Origin: Paramecium octaurelia
Lineage: Eukaryota > Ciliophora > Oligohymenophorea > Peniculida > Parameciidae
Direction: 5' to 3'
DNA: 64,000 nucleotides
Assembly (NCBI GenBank): GCA_905182995.1
Contig: CAJJDP010000048.1
Location: 186,001-250,000 of the forward strand
This document shows positions 24,299 to 35,876 of this stretch, one piece after another. Positions within the stretch are counted from its first letter, which is position 1. Each line of letters begins with the position of its first letter. The notes beneath the pieces were generated by a model. It did not search any database. It was not told the origin of the DNA and saw only the letters and a program-made list of their open reading frames with translations. The position numbers and the translations under genes were made by a program.

Positions 24299-25765
24299 AA
24301 GTATGTTTAACAAATAAATATTTATATATATAATTTATTCATCAAATTATTCAATAGCAAAAACTGCGATGTAATACTGAGATCTTTAAATAATTAATAT
24401 CAGTTTTGATAAACAATACTAATATATCTCTAAACTAAATTGTCTTAATTTATAAGGATACATTTCATCGCTAATTCCAAAATGCAAGATTTGCAATGAT
24501 CAAAGTTAACAGCAATAACATAAAGAAACTAATATATAATTGGATTTAAAAAATAAGATAAATTTATGGGGGGGATGGTCAAAAATCACTAATTTTATTA
24601 AATAGACATGCTTATCATAACTTCATCAGTTTTTAGCTCTTCTTAAATTTATAGTTACATTATTATAAAGAAAGGAATCATGAGATTTTTTTTCTAAAGA
24701 AACTCAAAACACACCACACTAAAATTTATTTATTATAATATTTTATAAAAATTGTCCTTATATTAAGTACTTCAAAATTTTCAAATTGCTTTTGGAAAAA
24801 GGAAAGAGTGTATTATAATAAAATCAATTTTTAAAAATCATAAACCTAATAGTAATTTGATATAGATAATATTCAATGAAATAACCGTTAATATAGAAGG
24901 GCAGATAAAGATTAAAGAAATCGAAGTTATTATTAATTAGATGTGAGAAAAATATCTTCTTAATGAAAAGTTCATAAATTTCTTAAAATAAAAAGCATAT
25001 CAGATTATTAATTATTTATTTTTTAATATTCTATTTTAATAAACATAGTTCTGATTCTGATATCGAATTATTTACCATTAACAGAACTCCTTATTTGTAG
25101 AGAATATTATTTAAAGAGAAAGGTTGCAATTTTGGGAATAATATTTAGCATTTTCTATAAATATAAAAGCACTTCTATTTTACTATTACTCTCAATTAGT
25201 TTATTATTGGTGTTCAAGTAGTAATTGTAAGAAAAAGAGGAATAAGAAAATTGATGATAACTTCAACGATTTCAGATAGAAATTACAAGGAAAACTGAAA
25301 AGGTACTCTTCTCGTCTTTATTCTATATTTAAGATAATAATGGATGAGCAATTGTTATAAATTAATTCAAAAATAAAGTTGCAATCGCTACTTGCTAATT
25401 AAGCATCGACCTCAGTCAACGTGTTCTATCATGTTAAATGTAAATAAAAATTGTACTTTATGCAGACATAATCAAGTTTATTATTTCAGTTATAATGGCG
25501 CTATAAGATGAAAGGAATGTTTGATTCAATATAATAATATAATTACTATATTATGATCATGAATCTCTATCCAAATAATAATAAATGGGAATTTACTCTG
25601 GACAATATTATATGTATTTAAATGATTCATTGTTATAAGAATTATAGTTATTTTAATTTAAGTTAAAGAGAGATGATAAATCTGAATGAGGAACAAAAAA
25701 TACAACAAAACAAACTAGTTAACATTTTTGGTTAACATACCAAATAAGCATTTATAATCTTTATA
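24299..25765. other. Gene-poor stretch with an unusual open frame
   Basis: The first 750 bp are very AT-rich with no gene. From about 25062 to 25765 the plus strand has no TGA in the frame of the following membrane-protein gene (some 235 codons), and the base composition rises to coding-like values after 25200. One possible small gene is ATG 25340 with an intron near 25438..25463 and a stop near 25522 (about 53 residues, one hydrophobic segment). Alternatively the next gene has a longer N-terminus. Confidence 0.3.
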
Positions 25766-27043
25766 ATGAATGCACTTTTAAGAGTATAAGAAAACGATTC
25801 ATTTTTTATGTCAATTACCCTGTATTTAACAATCATAATGTTCTTATTTAATTGTGTTGCAGCAGTATTTTTGCTATGTTTCAAGAGAGAATTTCCGAAG
25901 GTTGAGTACTTCCTGATATACACAATGAATGTGTTTATGTTTATAACTCTTCTTGTGTATTCACTCAATTACTTTATTTAAAAAAAAGAGCAAGACCATT
26001 TGCTTTAATTATATATAAAAACGTACATCATGATATTGTTGGGGAAAGTATGTTAATTTATATAAATCAAAGGAAATCGAAATATTAATAATCAAAATAT
26101 TTCCACTTGAATTAACGAATAGATCAGTTAACTGTTTTACATCATGTATAATTGGTATGATGATTTTATCCCATGGAGATCAATACGAATGCTAAAACAA
26201 ATACTCAATGGTTCTGTTATCTCTCCTGCTCACAAATGTTCTGACTTCTATTTTTAATCTAATTTTCACTTTGATTCTGTTTAATCAAAATAGATCTTAG
26301 AAGGAACTAAGAAACTTTGCTGAGTAATTGTACTTAAATTATGAATAGCTTGTTGTTGACAGTGCTATTCTTAGTCCATATTGTCTAATATGTGTTAGTT
26401 TTCATTAAGACGAATGACATAGTTGAAGAAGAATGCTAGTGTTTGAGTTTCATATTCCAATTCCAGAAATATGTAGCACCAATTAACTTCATATCATTCT
26501 TATTTGTGATTTATTAAGAGGTGCGTTACTTCAAGGAAGCAATTAAGTACTAGGAACTAATTGAAAAGAATAGTCAACACAATCATATGTGTAATTCTAA
26601 TGAATTAATTAAAATAGATAGTGCAGGCATCTAAAATTAATAAGCATTGAAATAGGGAGTGCGACATTCCATTAAAAGTTTAAGTTCAGTAGTAAATCCA
26701 ATGGAGGCGAGTCAAAGTAATTCTCAGGCTCCCAACTTCGGAATGTATGTTTGTTTAAGTTAATTCGAGTGAGAAGCAAGGATAACAATTAGAAAAGTTG
26801 GGAACTAGTCAATTTGGAGCATCATAGCATAATTAGGGTATGTTACATTCTTGGGCCAATGTGTAAAATCCTAATCCTTTTGGAACTAATGTGAAAGAAC
26901 AATAAGAAAGTATAGAGCATCAAAAAAGGGGAAGCAAATCTGTTGATGAAAGTTTAATTCGTTAAGAGGAGTCTCAAATTCCAGAGAATTTGTCTCAAGT
27001 TAATAATCCCATGGAGTCTGGTAGTGTGGTTACTATTCATTGA
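25766..27043 (+). CDS. Multi-pass membrane protein, unrecognised (possibly GPCR-like)
   Basis: 400 residues; introns 26048..26072, 26324..26348 and 26745..26769. Six or seven hydrophobic segments fill the first 260 residues (SITLYLTIIMFLFNCVAAVF, YTMNVFMFITLLVYSL, FTSCIIGMMILS, MVLLSLLLTNVLTSIFNLIF, LLLTVLFLVHIVQYVLVFI, FISFLFVIYQ). The 150-residue tail is hydrophilic, S/N/Q-rich and probably cytosolic. The topology is that of a receptor-like protein, but no signature was found. The frame is open far upstream, so the start is not certain. ATG 25766 was chosen because it directly precedes the first membrane segment. The kelch gene starts only 13 bp after the stop. Confidence 0.7.
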
Positions 27044-27056
27044 TACATTAATTAAA

Positions 27057-28767
27057 ATGAATAATTAAAATAATTCGAGTTTCAATGATGCCAGTTTCTT
27101 ATCAGAAGATATGAGTTTTGATGAGAAATAATTGTCATTTCATTCCAATTTTGATTCAGATCTCACTTTTTCATAGAAGAAGCAAAGAATAGAGTAAAAT
27201 CTAGAGAGTTAATTGGAGGATGACCAAAAACAATTACTAATAGAACAACTCAATCTTATTCTAACTCCACATAGATGTCCAAAAATAGCTTAAGTTGATA
27301 AGGATTTAGAATAATTAAATGCTCAAATTAATAATTTGAAGATCTATGATTCAGCTACTTACTAAAAATCAATATAAAAGATCAAATCAATCAAGAAAGT
27401 CATTTCATAGGTTATTGATAAATATTTCATAAATCTAATCTCACAATATTAAGTTATTACAAACGATTTGTTATAAACATCGTTGTAGCCACTTAAACAA
27501 TTAATATATAGTCTTAGGAATGAATTACATAATTACGACGAAACTTAAGTTTAAGAGGTATTAGATAGATAGAATAACATAAATGAGGAATTCCATTTAA
27601 TAAAAAATTACTTACCTAAAGATATCACTCTCTAAATCAATAATAAATCTTTGTATGACATTAAAGACTCATTATAAAAAATGGTATCCTTGAAATTTAA
27701 AGGTATTGTATCTATTTGTTATCAAAGATGAGTTTAAGATAATTCCCAATTACTTTAGTGGATTTAAACAATAGAAAAAGAATTTGGTAACTTTGAAGAG
27801 TAAAGCCAACAAATTCAAGTTGTAGGAAATGCAAAACACCATACATTCATTTAGAAACAACATACTCTATTCCTCAAATATCGATGAAATAGATAAAGTT
27901 AAAGAACAAAAATTGATACTTTCTTAAAACTAATGTAAATTGGATTATGTAACTATTATTAATGCAAATCAATATTTATATTTTATCGGTTAGGTGTTCC
28001 TAAATTCTGAGAACTCATAGAAAATAATAAGTGATTAATTCAACAAATATGATAAAATGAAGAATAAAGTATTGAAATTATAAGATTTGCCCTGTAAATC
28101 CTATGGGGGATAAGCAATCAAATATTAGAAGGCAATATACTACTGGGGTGGATATGTGTAAATAGAGAATCAGCAATTAGGCAGCAAAAAGGGATTTATG
28201 TACACTGTGATTTTATGTAGATATTCGATTGAGAATGATAAGTGGGAATAGATCGAATCTATGAAATATCCGAGAATCTAAGGATAGTGTTGTCTTTTAG
28301 ATCAGAAAATCTATTTAATTGGGGGAATGATGAATCAATATGTGGCCAATGGATTAATTGAGATCTATGATTCCATACTTATGAAATTTGTAGAAACTAT
28401 CGAATTGATTAACTAATTAGTATTTGTCTGTCATATCAATTAGTCCTATGTTCCTCAATTACTTGGATATGCTTTACCAATTTCTAATTAGGAAATCTTA
28501 GTAATTGGAGGACAGAATCAATTTGGAAATGAATGTGGTTCTCAGTTGATCAACATCTTCTTAAAAACTGTGCAAAAAAATAGTTATAATAATATTTAAA
28601 AAATAATAAATGTAAACTGCACCCAGCCAATAGTAAATGTTTTTATATACCAAATTTAGATCTTTAAGCAATAGATATATCTATTTAATTCAGAAGAGAA
28701 GAAGGTAGAGTTTATCCAAATAAATGCTGATACCTTACAAGTAAAGAGCATTATATAGATACAATGA
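27057..28767 (+). CDS. Coiled-coil and kelch-repeat protein
   Basis: 561 residues, one intron (27703..27727). The first 330 residues are polar and coiled-coil forming (QNLESQLEDDQKQLLIEQLN). The C-terminal 230 residues contain kelch-type blades: AIYYWGGYV, CLLDQKIYLIGGMMN, ILVIGGQNQFGNECGS. The Y-x-W / GG / ENDKWEQIESMKYPR spacing is typical of kelch blades. A beta-propeller of this kind is a protein-binding platform. With no BTB or F-box domain visible, a partner or pathway cannot be named. It converges with the next minus-strand gene with 24 bp between stops. Confidence 0.75.
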
Positions 28768-28791
28768 ATGATTTTTAAAGATTTACATAAT

Positions 28792-29489
28792 TCATTATTA
28801 TTAAAAAATTCTTTTTACTTTTCTAACATCCCCAAGAAAAATATCTTTTGGAAATCTTTGCTTTTGTTTCTCAATGCTCTGTCTATTATATTGAAGTCCA
28901 AAGGAGAACTGCATGATTTCTTCTTAATTCAAGTGATCCGATCTGCTCTGAAACTTAGGTATATCTAAGGTTCTTTATTATATTGGAGTAAGATTTCTTG
29001 TCCTCTACGCTTGACTCGAATAATCAAGGGACTTCTGCAAGTCTCGAATTGGAGAATCTTCAATTTCATCATTTTTGGCTTTCTATTCTTATTTCTAATT
29101 ACTTGATAAAACATTTTGTTTTATGACAACGCTATTCGCTCTTTCAATTTTGGAAAATATGCTGTAGTGTAATCAATTTTTTGATTTTAAAATTGAACAT
29201 CAATATTAGGTTTAACTATTTCAGTCTTAACTCTTTATTTAGAGGCTGATCTGTCATTAAAACGAGGTACATCAATCGATCTATTAATTAAAGTAAACTA
29301 AGTATCAATATCTCTAGGATCTAATATATTAGCTATTTAGTTATAATTACTATGGAAGAGCAAAGAACTTTTTAAATTAGCATTTTTGTTTGAGTGAATT
29401 TTTAGTATGGCTGCGAAATTGGTTTCTTGGACTCGTCGCCTATTCTTATTACCGGTTAATGATGGACGATAATAATGATTATTATTCAT
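28792..29489 (-). CDS. Basic hypothetical protein
   Basis: 225 residues after removal of a 20-nt intron (29083..29102). Rich in K, R, Q and N with no membrane segment (for example YYRPSLTGNKNRRRVQETN, SIDVPRFNDRSASKQRVK, RTLDIPKFQSRSDHLNQ). No family recognised. It shares its 5' region with a divergent phosphatase-like gene: the two start codons are only 15 bp apart. In-frame termination, sensible splicing and the conserved-looking end support a real gene. Confidence 0.65.
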
Positions 29490-29504
29490 AAATTTTATAT
29501 AATA

Positions 29505-30251
29505 ATGTTATCCTTACTTGATTAACAGAAATTTTATGGTTCAACCTATTGGGATACTTATCCGGATGACAACATTCATGCAATCATACTGCCCAAAGAA
29601 GGAAGAAGTGGAATATACATAGGCAATATCTATGCTGCAACAGATACTAAATTGCATCTTCGCTATAATATTAAATGCATATTGACTGTTTAAATGAAAT
29701 GCTCTGTTAAATTCTAAGGAAGCGAATAAATTCTATTTCATAAGGTGATTCCAATCGACATAGAAAATTGCGGTGATTTATTCAAAGCTTTTTATGATTC
29801 CTACATGTTCATTGAAAATGGAATCACTTATGGGAATGTGTTAATCCACTGTCAAGATTGTGTTACTATCAGTCCTGTGTTCGTTATAGCATATATGTTA
29901 TAAAAAAATGGTTTTACGGTGGAGAGAGCCTGGGAAATTGTGAAAATTCAGAATCCCTTTGCATAAGTTAGACATTGTAATATTTGAATTAAAGTAGAGT
30001 ACTTTCAATAACTATTGATTTATGAGCAATCCCTCAATTTGGACACTTATCTAGGGTAGCCTCCAAAGGAAGGGAAACATTTGAGAAATGTGGAGATAAA
30101 GGAACTAAGTAGATTAGAGAAGATCAGAGAGAGAGAGCAAAAACAAAAGACATTTATAGATTCAGTGTACAACAAATATCATATTGAAAACAATTATTAA
30201 ATAGATTATGAGGAGCTAAAGAAGCGATATCCAATGAGTCGGAATTATTGA
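29505..30251 (+). CDS. Dual-specificity-phosphatase-like protein lacking the catalytic arginine
   Basis: About 241 residues with one short intron near 29970..29990 (18 or 21 nt; both keep the frame). The fold signature is clear: KEGRSGIYIGNIYAATDTKL, then NIKCILTVQ, HKVIPIDI, and NVLIHCQDCVTISPVFVIAY where active phosphatases have HCxxGxxRS. The cysteine is present, but the glycine and the arginine of CX5R are replaced (C-Q-D-C-V-T-I). The protein cannot hold phosphate in the usual way and is probably a pseudophosphatase (STYX-like) that binds phosphoproteins. A charged coiled-coil tail follows (LSRLEKIREREQKQKTF). Substrate or partner unknown. Confidence 0.8.
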
Positions 30252-30312
30252 ATTATCTCTTACTTATTTATAATCGATAATAATTTGATTATCAATTATT
30301 TTTACAATTAAA

Positions 30313-32335
30313 ATGTATAGTCCTAATCATAGCACATTCAACTCTCTCATGAAATAATTAGAGTCATACCAATTTGATGAACCTACTTTGCCATAATGGC
30401 CATTGTCTAGTATCAAATAGCCTATATTATCTCCTTATTTTGAAAATGCATTATAAATTTAGAGTTCAAATTTTGAATTCGTGAAGAAATAAAATGGTAG
30501 TGTAAGTTTCAAGATTACATTACCTGCAAATACATCCTTATAATTCGAACTCAGACACAATTTCCAAGTGGTATGAGAGTTACTAATTACGAGATCATAG
30601 GATTGGGGGATGGAAAAGTAATTTGTAAAACTGAACACAGCACTAACGAAATACCTTTAAAACAACCATGCAATATAATTAAACCATTCGAATTAATTAA
30701 TTAAGGAATAAAAGAGTGTAAAATTGGAATACAAGTTAGTTGATTTTATTATTAAATATGATAATATATTTTATATATGTAAGAACTCATTGAAAGAACA
30801 AAACTTTAGATTGCCATTAATCAAATCTAAACTACTGATTACTAAAAGCTTGTTCAAGACACAGAATTACTGCATTAAAACATCATCGTTACTTTAAACT
30901 CAATCCAAAACAAAGAAATATAAGTAATAAACTCTATTATTCAATTAGGATTTCTTCTTTATACTTAAACCAACTTAATAGCTCTATAATTGCATATGCG
31001 GTTTACTTTGTATTGTTGCAGGACTAGATAAAGTCATATCAACTGACTATTTGTTCTTGCAAACAAGGGAATGGGTGCCAAGTCAAAGTCAATTTTGTAA
31101 GAATTATGAACCAATTTGTTTAATCCTCTCTAATATTCAATAGTACACCCTGAAAAAGAAAATCAATGTTACCAATATCAAAGAAGCGATGAAATACTAC
31201 ACTCAAAATGTTAAAACTGATGATCCATTAACAGTAACAGAAAAACTAGAATATATTCTAAAATGTGTTATTGATTATTATGATTCATTCCATAAGATTC
31301 TAAAAATCAACAAAAACTCTGAACTACAAAAAAGAACTCCACAGAAGATTAACCCAGATTAATTAAAAACTTATATGTTAGCAAAATTAAGCAGTAATTT
31401 TAATTAGGATGAGTCAGAAGAAATACTGGATGAACATACTTAAATTCAATTAGAAGATAAATAATAAATTTAATCAACTACCAATCAAACTCCATTAAAA
31501 ATGTTGAATCGATTCAAAGATTTTAATTCTTATTCTAAAAATATTTCGTGTAATCCTAAAATATCAATCAGTCCCTCCTCACCTAGATATCATACCTTAA
31601 AAAAATACTCATCTTTATGCAAATCCCCAGTCTAATCAAATTAACAATCATTTAACTTGACCAATGAATGCCAGAATTTCTAAGAAAATGGAAGTGCAAA
31701 GAGTCTTCAACCTATGAATCAATCAAATAATTCTAAAAGTTGTTAAAAAGAAAAAGATTTAACCAATTCGCAGAACATAAGCAAGTAAGTTAGTTCTCCT
31801 CCTCCAGTTATATCTCCAAGACAATTAATTAAGAAAGAAATTCATGTTACTTCCTATGAGGCTCCTAATTTGAACTAAATTGTTGAAAAAATAAATAATG
31901 ATGATCCTGATATAGAACAATAACTCAAAAATGAAATATAGAATGTTCTCAAATAACTTAAGAAAATTGAAGGAGTGAAGAAACATCTGTTATGGGAAGA
32001 TGATCGACAAGTATTTTATTATTTTATTGATTTCTTAGAGCAAATAACATTTATTGAAAGCAGATTCAAACTTCCCATAACAATAAGCATAATAAATTAA
32101 ATTAAATATTGATAATACTTAATAAATTCCAAATTAGTAACAAGGGCAAAACAAAAAGAAATCAGAAAAATTAAGTACTTAGAAAACAGAACCTAATGAT
32201 TTCAAGACCAAGAGAATATAAAGTCTTTACAAAGAATTAGAAAGAACAATAGAACAAAAGAATCAAGCCTACAAAGATGCGTAATGGATAGAGTAATAGG
32301 TGTATACTAAAAATTTAGGAATTTAAAAATATTGA
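30313..32335 (+). CDS. Hypothetical Q/K-rich protein
   Basis: 654 residues; introns 30571..30600 and 32011..32038. The first half is a mixed, possibly folded region with cysteines and hydrophobic strands (YNCICGLLCIVAGLDKVI, EYILKCVIDYYDSF). The second half is low-complexity, S/N/Q/K-rich, with a short acidic helix (DIEQQLKNEIQNVLKQLKKI) and a coiled-coil end (SLYKELERTIEQKNQAYKDA). No family recognised. It precedes eL29 by 36 bp on the same strand. Confidence 0.65.
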
Positions 32336-32371
32336 AATATCTAAACAAATATTTTAAATAATAAATTATCA

Positions 32372-32616
32372 ATGGCTAAGTCTAAGAATGCTACCTCTCA
32401 TCATAATGCCCGTAAACATCACAGAAATGGTATTAAAAAGCTCCCCAATCAAAGATATAGAACATTGAAAGGAGTAATTGTTAATTCTATTCAAAGTGCA
32501 ACTAAAGATTCGTGAAAAATAGAAGATTTGCTATTAAGAACGATCCTTCCATCAAAAAGAATAAGAGTCTTGAAACTAGATTAGCCAAAAGAAAAGGAAA
32601 TAAAAATTAATATTGA
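32372..32616 (+). CDS. RPL29: 60S ribosomal protein eL29
   Basis: 73 residues with one 23-nt intron (32474..32496). It starts [20 protein letters not shown] then [14 protein letters not shown], the nearly invariant N-terminus of eL29, followed by [20 protein letters not shown]. It is a basic extension-type protein of the large ribosomal subunit, bound to 25-28S rRNA near the P-site side. Length fits the 55-75 residues of fungal and protist forms. Confidence 0.92.
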
Positions 32617-32930
32617 TCATGACGTACACATATAAATATCATACATTAAATTGCTTAACATATATATTATCTCAAAGTTGATCTTATTACTCGATAATAC
32701 TTCCAGTTTCTCTGTAAACGCTAAATAAGTGTTAAATATAAATAAGCAAATAACTTTAGTGTTACTACTTAATGCTCCTTATATGAATTAATCTTCTAAA
32801 TTAATATATTAATGCTTCTTTAATAAGCCAGCTTTCATAATCAAATCAAATTAGTCTTCACTTCACCACAATGCACCATTATGTTGTTATTATAATTAAT
32901 AATTAAATATATGTATATGTATATTATTGC
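32617..32930. other. Intergenic, nothing recognised
   Basis: AT-rich 314 bp between convergent stops of eL29 and the Q/N-rich gene. Confidence 0.6.
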
Positions 32931-34883
32931 TCAACTATTGCTGACTTAATTATAAACCAGATTTAATCTTTCCATCAAAGAAAACTAAAAACTGCCTATT
33001 GTTGATAACATTGAAACTACTTATGTTAAGGTTTATGAGTGTTAATTCAATATCGACATAATCTCATAAGATCCAAATTGTTACTTAACATCGTAACTTT
33101 ATTAATTTGGTTGATTCAAGGCCTAATTTAGTTGCTATTGAATTAAATTTAATTCAGAAGTAGCTGAGGCTTGCTTCGTTATCAAATAATCTATATTTTA
33201 ATTATTTTATTGTATGAGTAGGTTTTGATTGCTTGGGATTTATTAATTTGTTTGAAGCTATGGTAAACCTGCAAACCTTTGCGCTTCAGAATTTTCATTT
33301 TAATTATAATTTAGGCTTTGCTGTTATCTATAGTTTGATTATATTTACTCAAAAAATTATTAACTTGTTTAACTATGCTAAATATCACTAAGATGTTATT
33401 ATTATTAACCTAATTAATGAGGAATTTATTATAAATAATGCTATATTTATGACTAATTGCTAAAACTATTAGATTCAAAAACAGTATTTTATTTTAATAA
33501 TTCTTATTATTATTATTATTATTAAGAATAATTAGAATTACTGCCTATGTCTTTCTAAGTCAAATTTGGCTGATTTTAAATATTTTACTCTTTTTAATAA
33601 ACCGTCATTTAAACATCAAATGATTTGTTTAATTATTGAATCAAATTTTCCGCAGAAGTATTGTTAATGCGTTATTCATTTGATATTTAAGTAACAATTT
33701 ATTAATTTGGATTTGAAATCTGATTTTTTTTATTTAGGTTGTTGGAATCATTATTATTTAATTTTTAATTGAGATTAGGATTTAAAGGCAACTTTTACTG
33801 ATTTTAATCTTTTGGTTATTGTTACTTTGGTTGTTGTACCTGTTTCATTTTATTTTTAATAATTTAGCTTATATTATTATCATCATCCAATATTATAATT
33901 TGCTTTAATTTTTCATTATTTTGAAGCTGATTCTAAGGTTATTTCTATTAATTATTTGCTTATTATATTGTATTTGCTTTTTAGGTATTCTATGGTATAA
34001 ATTATTTTTTAATTTATTACTACTATTACTACTACTATTATGCATTTATGGATTGCACGTTTGAATTTGGGTCCATTTATGTAGATGTATTCAATTAAGT
34101 CTAATTTTATTATTATTATGTTTATAGTTTTTCATTATTTTTTTATTAAGATTATTTTTATAGATGATCTTAATTCTAAATGCAAATTCTTAGTGGCTTT
34201 GATACTTACTCTGGTTATTTATTTTACTGTAGCTTTTCCACATTTTGATTTACAATTTATTATTAATCTTTCACAATATTTTGATTTTATAGTTTATCAT
34301 TTTAAGATTAATTTTACTAAATGTCATTCTATACAACTTCGGTCAAATTTTATTAAATCTAGTCAAATTATTTTAATTAGTTATTATTAGATTATTATTT
34401 CTGATTTTAACTCTTACTATTACTATCTTAAAGTAATTTTTCTTATGTTTGATTATTTATTACATTTTAATTTTTGGAATTAAATTTTTAGAGCTTTTTG
34501 GTTGTAGTGGATGATTTATTTGCCACTCTTCTTCGACGTTATTTTTACTTTTCTTTGGGTTCTGGAATTTTAGGTTTTTTTTTATGAAATTCAGTTATTT
34601 ATTATACGGAGGGCTCCTCTTCTTTTATTTATAGATTTTTTAAGCATTGTAATTTTATTTTTTTTTATGCGATTCCAATTATTTACACATCCTTTTCTTC
34701 TTCAGGTTGGATTTCAATTTGAACATCAACTCCTGATTTTTCATCTAACCACTATCTTATTGTAAGCAATGGAATTTTCAATAAATAGCTAACATATTTA
34801 ATATCAACTTCAGTAGGATTATCTCCTAACTATTCAAATGCTTATCTTTTCTTTTCATCATCTTGTTCTTACTATAAATTCAT
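32931..34883 (-). CDS. Glutamine/asparagine-rich protein with long polyQ runs
   Basis: 650 residues, intronless. The plus strand looks like junk AT-rich DNA, but on the minus strand the whole span is open with TAA/TAG as glutamine. The first 70 residues look folded and helical (EVDIKYVSYLLKIPLLTIRQ, WLDEKSG), possibly a small helix-turn-helix. A basic segment follows (KNVEEEW and RRRVANKS-type residues), then 450 residues dominated by Q and N, including Q6-Q8 tracts. The last 35 residues are again ordinary (SYEIMSILNQHSQTLTQVVS). Composition is prion-like. It may be a transcriptional or RNA-granule protein; nothing specific is shown. Confidence 0.7.
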
Positions 34884-35555
34884 ATCTATATTTTTTATTA
34901 TATTTTGTACGATCTCTCAAATATTAACATGCTATTTGAATATATTTTGTAAAACTTTTTATAGCATTATTAATCTATATAACAGTTAAAAGAAAATCTA
35001 AAATTTTCAGTTTTTAATTAATTTCTCAAGTTGTACCATTAAGTGTGCTCCAGCAAATAAATTGTTTTTGAATATAAATTTAAATGTGTTATACAGTTTT
35101 TAAAAAAAAATATAAAGTTTTATAATATATTGATTATCTTTCATTCTTACAATTTATCATGTTTTATGTTGATCATATATTCATTAAATTGCAAAAAATT
35201 ATTGTTTTATTTTTGATTATATTTTATAAAAATAGGAGATGAAATAATCAAATGTTTAAGATTATATCATGAGAATTGAATATCTAAAAGTGATCAATTT
35301 CATTTCATAATTGATATCAATACATTTCTCTTAAATTATGATTGGATCAATATTTGTTTATACATCTTATCGATTTGCTGAAAATAGAATTAAATAACTG
35401 AAATTCAGAAACCTATTAGGCTTTCAGTTTTACAAATGTTATGTCTGATTATATAATTAGTTTGAACATCTTGTGCTTATAAATATTGCTTAACAAATTT
35501 GCAATGTTACAAGTTGTTTAAATTATTGCTATGATATTATATTTATTAAATAATT
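34884..35555. other. Intergenic, nothing recognised
   Basis: 672 bp of AT-rich DNA upstream of two divergent genes. No frame or structured element seen. Confidence 0.55.
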
Positions 35556-35840
35556 ATGCAGAACATTTTATTATAGGAGGGAAACAACACCATAAAGATT
35601 AATACAAACAATCAAATTCAAAGAGAAGAGGATGATTAAGATTCTGATTAATCCAAAGTAGATATCAATAACTCCTAATCAAAAGAGACTGAAAGTAATA
35701 ACTAATCGGAATTGTTAATAAAGATGATAAAAAATTCTTTGTATATTTATGCGTACTTCAGCATAAGCATTAAAATATTAAACTTGTTTAAGCCAAAGTA
35801 TAAATTCATCTGGAATATGTACGAGCATATTTAAAAATGA
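35556..35840 (+). CDS. Small hypothetical protein
   Basis: 94 residues, intronless, ATG 35556 to TGA 35838..35840. The middle is acidic and serine-rich (REEDDQDSDQSKVDINNSQS), the end hydrophobic and basic (NSLYIYAYFSISIKILNLFK). Composition differs from surrounding spacer, which favours a real gene, but there is no homology call and it lies only 36 bp from a convergent stop. Confidence 0.4.
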
Positions 35841-35876
35841 TATCGAATTAATATATTAGATATTTAGTCATAATAA

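Noticed and set aside
24566..24573. Run of seven G in AT-rich DNA
   Set aside because: Single short run without telomeric (GGGGTT or GGGTTT) repeats around it; no further structure.
34085..34390. Plus-strand open frame of about 100 codons, hydrophobic
   Set aside because: It is the antisense shadow of the Q/N-rich minus-strand gene; TTA/TTG/ATT-rich antisense of glutamine and asparagine codons gives false membrane-like frames.
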